This document shows, one piece after another, positions 55,751 through 64,000 of a stretch of 64,000 nt of DNA; position 1 is the first letter of the stretch; each line of letters begins with the position of its first letter. Source of the DNA: Piromyces finnis (Eukaryota > Neocallimastigomycota > Neocallimastigomycetes > Neocallimastigales > Neocallimastigaceae); assembly GCA_002104945.1 (NCBI GenBank), contig MCFH01000035.1, forward strand, positions 186,001-250,000. The letters run 5' to 3'. A model generated the notes under the pieces. It made no database searches. It saw nothing but the letters and a program-made list of their open reading frames with translations, and was not told where the DNA came from. The position numbers and the translations under genes are program-made.

Positions 55751-58700
55751 ATGGGTTTAATTACAAGAAATCAGACTAATATTGAAAAAAACGAGTCAAT
55801 TCCGTCGGGAGGTGATTCAAATAATGCTTCATTAAATTCATCTCAGTATCATGAAGGTTTTCATGAAAATGTTTATGGAGATATTGATGATTTATTAGGA
55901 CTTGATATTTTAGAAACATGTTATGAATCACCGGAGGAGATTAGTCCAATTGCAAAATATAATAATATAGATTGTGATGATAAAATAAATGAAAATGGAA
56001 AATTAGTAACTATTAATTCATTCTGTTCTGAAACTAGTAGTTTAAGAAAAAATATATTGGACAATTCAACTAATAATAGTAATATGAGTTTAACGAATAA
56101 TCCATCCTATACCCAACATCATTCCTTTTATCGAAGTCATTCCTCAGTAAAAAGATCTTCATCTGCTACATCACCAGAAACAGGTCCTAAAGTTACTATT
56201 TTTACTGATGATGATTACAAATATATGGATGTTATTCGTGATGAATCTGAATCTGTATTAAATACCCCAAGTTTAAATAATGTAAGTGATTCAAAAAGGA
56301 ATATCAATTATAATAATAAAAATAACGAAATAAATTCACCACTATCAGCAACTGAAACTGGCGAATTTGTTCATCGAAATTCTATATCTAATTTCTTTAA
56401 TAATCACTTTAAAGGAAAAAAATCGAAAAAAAAGGAAGAATATAAATCTAATCCAGAATTATTAAATAATAATAATAATTCATTTTATAATGATAATCAT
56501 AAATCACCGAGAGGTGAATATCATAATGTAAAACAACGAAGTAATACTTTAGGATCAATCTCTCCAATAAAATCTGTACTAAGTATGAATAAGCGTTCTT
56601 CATTTATTGATATAAAAAGACAAAATGGAATGAATAGTCCAAATAAAATAATATCGCCATTATCTCCATTGGGTTATGATAATCATACATCTAAAAAAAT
56701 AGATTCATCAAAAAATGATATTGATTCAATATTAGTATTGGCAGATGAAAAAGAGAATGTGGAAAATAATGTTAATTCTACGGTAACTTCTCCAAAAAAT
56801 AAAAAATTAGAAAATAAAGCACTATCAAATTCTACCTTTTTCTCACATATAAAACGCCGAAAAGATCGTAAAAGTATGAATAGTTTAAATTGTATTACAA
56901 CCAACATAGATATTATGCAAAGAAAAAAATCATTTATATATTCAGCTGATATTATTTCTGGTTCGAATTATGGATCAGTAGTACTTCCATCTGCCACAAC
57001 TCCAAATCCTAGTATGGTAACTACAACTCAGAATTCAAATTCACAAATTATATTAAATGAGGATACACTAAATTCATCACCAAAATCAGCGAATGGTAAA
57101 CATAATGAATTTTATCATCTTCCAGATTATTCTGATTTATTAGTTATGTCTGAAAGTGATATTGAAGGCATATACAATACAATGATAGGCGATAATGATA
57201 AAGTGAATCAAAAGAAAAAAAGAAAAAATAATATTATAAAAGAAAAGGAAGTTAAAGATAAAGAATTTACAACCATAATACCATTAAAAACTGTTGAGGA
57301 TAAAGATGAATGTACGTCACCAATGTCGGTACCTTCTATAGTCATACCAGTGGTACAAAATAATAAAGAAGATCCGTTAAGAAAATCATATAAAGTATTA
57401 AATGAATCCTTTCAGATGGGAAGTATTTATGATGTTAATACACCACAAGCAGAGGAGAAAAATCTAACCCTTAGCATTGATGATGATAATATTTTAGTGG
57501 TGATTAATCCATTTGGAATTCGTGATATTGATTTTTCTACTCGTCGAGTATTACCAGTAACAAATAAAGAAAACTGTTCTGAAGATGTTGATGACTTATT
57601 TAATATTGAAAATGATGATAAATACAAAACTTCAGTGAAGAAGTTAATTGAAATAGAATCTAATTATAAACATTGTAAATGTAATTCTGATGTTGCTGTT
57701 AATGATCCAGATCAACCGAATGATATTGATAATTTGTTTTTATTAAGTTCAAGTCTAGAAAAGAAGATGTCTGTGATGGATTCATTAATTGTTATTGATG
57801 ATATTCAGGAAAATATTAGACCTGATATTTCTGATTTAATAAGTATTGGTACAAATGATAATGATAGCGGGTCAAAGTTAACAAAAAGTAGCTTAAGTTC
57901 AAGTACACCAAATTCAATTAATAATTCAAGGAATATATTTAGACGCTTTTCAAAGAGCTTTTCTTTCTCAAACAATAAATTAAATTCAAGAGTTATTGAA
58001 AGTTCACCATTAAATGCTGAAGGTAATACTTTATTTATATTGAAAAATAATAAAATTAATAATTTATTAATAATTATTTTAATATGTAATTGATTTTATT
58101 TCTTTTTTTTTTTTATTCATTATCAACTTTTATTCAATTGGAAATTTATTGACATATTTACAACACACCATACATGAATTAAACATGATCAATGAAAATA
58201 ATTTAAATTACTTTTTAAAAGATTATAACTATAAAATGGAAAGGGTGCTAACTCAAAAGAATGTATTAGTTATCCCATCATATACAGATATTAGTAAAAG
58301 TAATAATGATTTATTTGAAAAGAAAAGTACTCAAAATAGTAATATAGATATAAGTACTCCCTCACAAAACGATCTTAAATACAGTAATGATTTACTAAAT
58401 AATAAGAATATGTCAGTATCTCTTAGTAGAAGTTGTAATCAAAGTTATGAAGAAGAAGACAAAAATTCTCCAAGTATGGATAGAATTAATTCTCCAATTA
58501 TTCCAAGAAAATCTAACATTAATGCTTTAAATTATATTCATTCCATCTCAAAATCATTTTCAAATGATGGTTTAGTAGTTATTCGTTCTAATGATAATAT
58601 TAGAGATGAAAACAATAATGAAGAAAGAATAGACTATATCTATTATAATCGGGATAATGATAAGCGGAAGACTAAAAATGGTTCTGTTATGGACGATTTT

Positions 58701-59525
58701 ATAGAATTCTCTACTATAAATAATAATTTAAAGAAAAAAATTATTAATGATTCAATATCTACTTTTAGAACAGCCTATAGTACAGTAAAGGATTATTATA
58801 ATATGTCAATGAATGAATCTATGTATAGTGCCATAAACTATAATAGCATTAATTCAAATTTCTCTATTGCAAATAATTCTAATACGGTAAACTATTATAG
58901 ACAAAGAGATCGCTTACCTACTTCAATGAACATTAAAAATGAGTTATACTATAGTGACTACATAAATAATAATAATTCATCTTCAATTAATAATTTAAAA
59001 TTGAAAAATGAAGATATAAGTGTAATTGGATATAATCCAAGTATATTTAGTAGTATTGGTATTAATTATTATACTCCGATAAATTCACCAAGTTCTTTAG
59101 TGGATGTAAATGATAAGAGCAAATATAACATTTCAAATAAAACTAAATCTGATTCTCGCGATGTTATTAATGAAACCAATCAAGCTCTTATAGATAATTC
59201 CATTTTTCCAAATAGCATAGTGAATAAAAATACAGGAATTAGTTGTTATTTGAATATTTCCAATGTAATGAATGATTCTATAAAGAATCATAAAAATACT
59301 TCATTAGAAATTCCCCAGTTCACAACAGGCTATGATATTAGCAATACCTATATTTCCAGAATGCATCTAGCATCTTCTATTGATATTTTTAATCGATTAG
59401 AAATTTTGAATAGCTCAAATAAGAATTATCAAAATAAAACAAATCCTCAAAAATATTTAGTAAATAGTAAAAATAATTCAATTACATTAGCCAATAATTA
59501 TAAGCGTCTAGAATTAAAGCAGTAA
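55751..59525 (+). CDS. Ser/Asn-rich protein with repeated acidic-hydrophobic motifs, function unknown
   Basis: Two exons, 55751-58022 and 58222-59525, give 1191 aa. The 199-bp intron (GTAATA...AAAAG) joins in phase, giving LNAEDYNYKMERV. Two separate open frames on either side of it are therefore read as one gene. No folded domain is recognised; most of the chain looks disordered, with many SP sites. At least eight short motifs of the form acidic-L/I-hydrophobic-x-hydrophobic-acidic lie at about residues 46-52 (LLGLD), 325-331 (ILVLADE), 463-468 (LLVMSE), 581-584 (ILVV, before an NPF), 615-620 (LLFNIE-like DLFNIE), 661-665, 679-684 (LIVIDD) and 695-700. They resemble SUMO-interacting motifs or clathrin boxes. 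A basic KGKKSKKK segment lies near 221. Regulatory or adaptor role is inference. Confidence 0.8.
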
Positions 59526-60457
59526 ACTATAAATTATATATATAGTTATATAGTTTTAATGGTTACCAATATTTTTTGAATCTTTATAATATTTAAAAGT
59601 TTTAATATATACATCACCACCACTACCAACAACAACAACAACAACAACAACAAAAATACGTATATATATATATATATATATAATCAAAAATATAAAAGAA
59701 TACGAATGAATAAAAATTAATATGGTTTTAATTAGAAGGAAGACCATTATTACACATTAATGTAATAACTGTATTTGTATTTATTGGTGATATTGACCAT
59801 ATTGATTTATCATACTGCATTTTCAGTATAGCTGCTCTCAGTTATTATTTTAGCTTGAACATTGTCTATTATCATTATACTCGATTTAGTTTAATATTCA
59901 TAGAAATATTTTCCATTATACTTTACTCTTTTAATTTTATATTTTTTTCCTTTTAAAAAATATTTTAAATTCTTTAATTGCACCTACCAGAATAATTACA
60001 TACATTAATAATTCATTACTGAATTAATAGACCTATCAACTAAATTATTGCTTAAAATTTAAAGAATTAAAATAAATACCTTTCATATTATTATAATAAA
60101 AATTGAAAAATGATAAAATAAACATATTTATATATATTATTATAAATATTTGTTATGAGAATTATAATAAATGTACATATATTTATTTAGTTTAGTAAAT
60201 AATTAATGTTTGGTCTTCTTCACTAATTACAATAACAGAAATTCAAAAAAAAAAAAAAAATTTATTTGTTATTTGTTATTTTTTATTTTTTATTTTTTTT
60301 TTTTTGATTATGATTACATAATTACATTAGGTATATTATAAAATTTAGTAAAATTTTTTATGTATATGTTATTTATTTTTAAAGATTTTTTTTTATTTTT
60401 TATTTTTTATTTTATTTTATTGATTTAAAGTAGCTATAAATATTTTATATACTTTAT
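59526..60457. other. convergent 3' spacer
   Basis: Spacer of about 930 bp between the stop codons of the repeated-motif gene (plus) and the aminopeptidase P gene (minus). It holds a CAA/CCA trinucleotide repeat and a (TA)n run near 59660-59682, then AT-only DNA with T-runs. No gene is seen; an antisense frame over the CAA repeat is only poly-Val and is ignored. Confidence 0.65.
59612..59655. repeat. (CAA/CCA)n microsatellite
   Basis: Tandem CAC/CCA followed by about ten CAA triplets, about 90 bp after the stop codon of the repeated-motif gene and so probably in its 3' UTR. Confidence 0.9.
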
Positions 60458-62769
60458 TTAAATAGCAAGAGTTTCACGTTTTAACCAATCTAATGCAAGT
60501 TGATCATCTAGAAGTAATGGTGAAATCTTTTCCCAGCATTCTTTATTGTAGTTGTTAACCCAATCAATTTCACTTTGATCCATAATTTCTCTCTTGATAC
60601 ATTTTGTTTGAACTGGGAAGAAGGTAATACGTTCACAACCATAATAATCTTTGTTAGCAAAATTGTTTGGAAGATCTTTTTTAACAATAATGACCATACT
60701 TTCAGTTCTAATACCAAATTGACCATCTAAATAGAAACCTGGTTCATTAGTAACAATCATACCTGGTTGAAGAGCAACTTCATTGTAGGCTGGGCGACTA
60801 CCAAAACCTTGTGGACCTTCATGTACATTTAAGAAATGTCCTACACCATGACCAGTTCCGTGAAGATAATCTAAACCAACTTGCCATAAAGCTTTTCTAG
60901 CAACAACATCAAGTTGGAAACCGGTAGTACCCTTTGGGAAAATAATAGTATCAATACCAATATGACCCTTGAGTACACGAGTATAACAATCTTTTTCTAA
61001 ATCAGATGGTTGTCCAAAGTGAACGGTACGAGTAACATCAGTAGTACCGTTTAAGTATTGACCTCCGGAATCACATAAATAAAATTGATCCTTGTCAATA
61101 ATATTACATTGTTCCTTAGTTGGGCTGTAATGGATAATAGCACCATTTGGACCTGTAGAGGAAATAGTTTCAAAACTTAAACCCATAAACTTTGGAAGTT
61201 TAGATCTAAATTCTTCTAATTTTTCAGCAGCAGCAAATTCAGTTAATTCGGTATTATTTTTAACACAAAGTTCATTTTCTAACCATGCAAAGTATTTAAC
61301 TAAAGCAGAAATATCATAACGGTTACATTCACGGAAACCATTTAATTCAACTTCATTCTTAATAGCTTTTGGAAGAGAAAGTGGTGATTTTACAACTTTA
61401 GTCTTCTTACTTCCACCTAAGGCTTCGTATAAAGCAAGGTTACATTTATCACTAACCCATAAGTTTTTAATAGATTCAAGGTTACTAAATTCCTTTAATT
61501 CTTCATAGACAACATCATATGGACGAACACGAACAGAAGAGCCTAAATGAGTATATATTTCTTTTGGAATCTTTCCATTACCAGTGTATAAAACAGCATC
61601 AGTTTTAGTAATAGCAGCAAATGAATAAAAAACTGGATTATATTCAACATCAGAACCTCTAATATTAAATAACCCTATTAAAAAAACAGTTAAAAAAATG
61701 TGTTAATATAATAATAATAATAATAATAATAATAGTGTAATAAAGACAATAAAAACATAAAAAAAGTTTAAAATATTCTAGATTAACTCATTTTTAATAT
61801 AAAGCTAAAAATTATTGTATAATTATAACAGTTTTTTTTTTTTAATAATAGTGAAGTTTATAAAAATTACTTACAAGCAATTTCATCTAAAGCAGTTAAA
61901 ATATATCCATCTATATCTTTTTCTTCAAAAACTTTACGAAGATCAGCAAGCTTATCATTAATAGATTTACCAGTGTATTCAATACCAAGTGGAATAAGTT
62001 TACCATTAGGTTGAGCTGGACGATCAGACCATACTTGATCTACAAGATTTTCCTTGATATTAGTAACTAATTGAAGTTGTTTTGGAGATTCAGATAATTT
62101 TTTACTAAGAGCTTCAGATTCAGATATAGAAATAAGTTTTGGGTCAATAGCAACCTTAGCCTTATTTGGTAGAGTATCAATAAGCCATTTTTCCTTAGTT
62201 GGAACATCAGCAAGACCACTCTTCATTAATGTCCAATTCTTATCTAATTGCTTAGAAGCTTGTAAATGGTATCTACCATCAGTCCAAAGGCAAGCAAAAT
62301 CACCAGCTTTACCTTGGGTAACGATAACTAAACCAGCGGAACCATTAAAGCCAGAAATGAATTCGCGACGTTTATCACAGTCAGAAATATATTCACTTTG
62401 GTGGGCGTCTTCAGAAGGAATGATATAAGCCTGAATATCATGCTTTTTCATTAAATTCCTTAACTTTTGTAAGCGTTCAGTGGTATCAATTTGATTCATT
62501 TTCTTATTAATTTTTATATTATTTTTTTTTTCAGTGGTATAGAATTTTTTACTTTGATATGGGGATACCAGATTTTTATTAATATAATTATTAAAACCAG
62601 GAATGATACTTTTATTGAAAGAATTATACGTGAAAGTATTATTACTACAATCGGTTGGTAAAATAGGTGTTTGTAATAATTTGTATTTATAATAATTACT
62701 TTCTTTAATTTTTTTATAAATAAAAATTGTAACCAAAAATAAAATAGATAAAATGAAAAATATATACAT
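60458..62769 (-). CDS. Xaa-Pro aminopeptidase (aminopeptidase P, M24B)
   Basis: Two exons, 62769-61875 and 61674-60458, give 703 aa; the join reads LDEIAWLFNIRGSDVEYNP, which is highly conserved in the family. Creatinase-like N-terminal domains (QAYIIPSEDAHQSEYI, WTDGRYHLQA) precede the pita-bread metallopeptidase domain. Metal ligands are visible: the two Asp in FYLCDSGGQYLNGTTDVTR, His in HGTGHGVGHFLNVHEG, Glu in VTNEPGFYLDG, and Glu in GIRTES. The enzyme removes an N-terminal residue preceding proline using two Mn ions. About 90 residues precede the usual family start, beginning with a hydrophobic helix (MYIFFILSILFLVTIFIYKK). An alternative start at Met91 (62499) gives 613 aa, close to the ~620 aa of cytosolic homologues. 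Both starts are possible. Confidence 0.96.
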
Positions 62770-62907
62770 TAATAAATTTTGATTATGTAAAAAAGATATG
62801 ATAAAATAATAATTTTTATAATTATAATTATTGATTAATTGATATTATATGTGTATATGTTTTTTTTTTTTTTTTTTTATTATTGTTATTCTAATAATTT
62901 TAACAAT

Positions 62908-62940
62908 TTCTTTTTCTTCTCTCTCCCTCTCTCTCTCTTT
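62908..62940 (-). promoter_or_regulatory. (GA)n purine tract upstream of aminopeptidase P
   Basis: On the minus strand this reads as GA repeats with a GGGA interruption, about 140-170 bp upstream of the ATG at 62769 and next to T-runs. Its C/G content is unusual for a spacer in this window. A role as a GAGA-type promoter element or nucleosome-free site is inference. Confidence 0.4.
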
Positions 62941-63717
62941 TTTTTTTTTTTTTTTTTTATTAATTTTTATTTCTTATTTTATTATATTCTTTTAAAATAA
63001 ATTTAATTCTAAATTTCAAAATAATTCATATTTAACTATAAAACCAAAATTATATAATATAAAAAAAAGTCAATAAATAAAAATATTCAATAAATTATTT
63101 AAAAGTTTATTTAAAGTTTATTATTTTTTTTAAATTTATATATACTTTTATTATTTTTGTATTTAATAAATAATCTTTTCAAACTTTACTGTTCTTTATT
63201 TAATAAAATTATTTTAATATATACAATAAAATAATAAAATTGATAATTATTCATTTATTAAATATTATATAATTAATTTATATAATTAATATCCTATTAG
63301 TATCTAATATTTGCATTAAATAATTTTTATTAATTCTTTATTTTATTTCTATTTTTCATTTATTACTTTTTTGTAACTTTTATTTATATAATATAAAACT
63401 TCATTTAATAGTGTTTTATTTAAAAATACTCTAACTATCTAAAAATTGATGGTAAATCCATTTAATCAATTAAATCATACTTTGCCTTTTAATTATTATT
63501 TTAAAATCTGAAAATATTCAATTTAATTTATTATTTTAATAATTCCCACAATTTTTTTTTACTTAATTTTACCTTTTTTCCTTTTTTTTTACTTTTCTTT
63601 TTTTTTTTTTTCTTTATTATAAATATTATAATTATTATTATTAATTTTATAATTCTTTTTGGAAAATAAAAAAAAAGGTATAGAGTGACAATTTTTTTAA
63701 ATAAAAATTAATAAATT

Positions 63718-63840
63718 TTAAACATTTTTTTTACCTGATATATTTCTATTTATATTAATAAGCCTCAACAAAATTTTATTTGATAATAAGTTATTAGGAT
63801 TATTAAAATTTAATTTTGAATTTAATTGATTACAAGCCAT
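63718..63840 (-). CDS. short 40-codon frame, possible upstream exon
   Basis: An ATG at 63840-63838 opens MACNQLNSKLNF and runs to RLININRNIS, then reaches GGTAAAA (a plausible splice donor) and a stop five codons later. The residues (Asn, Leu, Arg, few acidic) resemble an organelle-targeting leader. It lies on the same strand as the aminopeptidase gene and 950 bp upstream of it. It could be a 5' exon of that gene, a small peptide gene, or chance. An intron of nearly 1 kb would be far longer than any other in the window, which argues against the first option. Confidence 0.25.
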   Translation of the reverse strand: MACNQLNSKLNFNNPNNLLSNKILLRLININRNISGKKNV

Positions 63841-64000
63841 ATTAATTAGTACTTTCTTTTTAATAAATTTGAAATTTTTTAAAAAAAAAATAAAGAGGAA
63901 ATTGAAAAAATATTTTTTTATTTTGAAATTTTCTTATTATTAAATAGTTACGCAGATTAGATTGAAGGATATTTTATTTAAAAAAGAATTATAAAGTTTT

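Larger units (their letters stand above)
62770..64000. other. upstream region of the aminopeptidase P gene
   Basis: AT-only DNA containing the promoter of the minus-strand aminopeptidase gene. It includes a (GA)n tract on the minus strand near 62908-62940, T-runs, and one short minus-strand frame at 63718-63840. Nothing is recognised from 63841 to the end of the window. Confidence 0.6.

Noticed and set aside
58149-59525. A separate gene starting at 58149
   Set aside because: The start lies inside an in-phase intron; joining at 58222 gives one continuous protein.

Overview
The window is nuclear DNA of a eukaryote with extremely AT-rich spacers, long homopolymer runs, Asn/Ser-rich proteins and short GT-AG introns (about 60-250 bp in the cases traced here). 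This style, plus a fungal-type RasGEF, a GT34 glycosyltransferase and a DIP2-type adenylate-forming protein, best fits an anaerobic gut fungus (Neocallimastigomycota). That assignment is inference; a dictyostelid-like genome is the main alternative. No tRNA, rRNA, CRISPR array, operon or prokaryotic feature was seen.

Left part (1-26.7 kb), housekeeping genes. A 5' gene fragment on the minus strand (1-55) is followed by a gene-poor stretch. Then come a 7-exon CDK11-type kinase (minus), an 11-exon DIP2-like double AMP-binding protein (plus), a 19-exon Armadillo/ConA protein resembling the N-terminal two thirds of WDFY3/Alfy-type BEACH proteins but ending without a BEACH domain (minus), and a 7-exon RPA2 gene (plus). 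CDK11/DIP2 and BEACH-like/RPA2 are divergent pairs. DIP2 and the BEACH-like gene converge with only about 440 bp between stop codons.

Middle (26.7-43.4 kb). A spacer of about 8.4 kb without a recognisable gene carries a long AAT microsatellite. It is followed by a 2480-codon uninterrupted RasGEF gene whose catalytic domain is split by a long Ser/Asn-rich insertion.

Accessory-looking block (43.4-52.1 kb). A 5'-truncated non-LTR retrotransposon has exact boundaries: a 15-bp target-site duplication, a poly(A) tail, an AATAAA signal and a reading frame broken by two stop codons. It sits between the convergent RasGEF gene and a 1276-aa orphan gene. A second orphan (240 aa) follows; its first 17 codons lie inside a minisatellite of alternating 62- and 63/64-bp units.

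Right part (52.2-64 kb). A type II membrane protein joins a galactose-binding (SUEL-type) lectin domain to a GT34 glycosyltransferase. Next is a two-exon Ser/Asn-rich protein with at least eight copies of an acidic-hydrophobic short linear motif. Last is a two-exon aminopeptidase P with a hydrophobic N-terminal extension and a (GA)n tract upstream of its start.

The most notable items are the lectin-GT34 fusion, the BEACH-less Alfy-like protein, the repeated-motif protein, the dimeric minisatellite overlapping a gene start, and the fully delimited LINE insertion. Exon joins were traced by hand from splice signals, reading-frame phase and family conservation; no transcript data were available.
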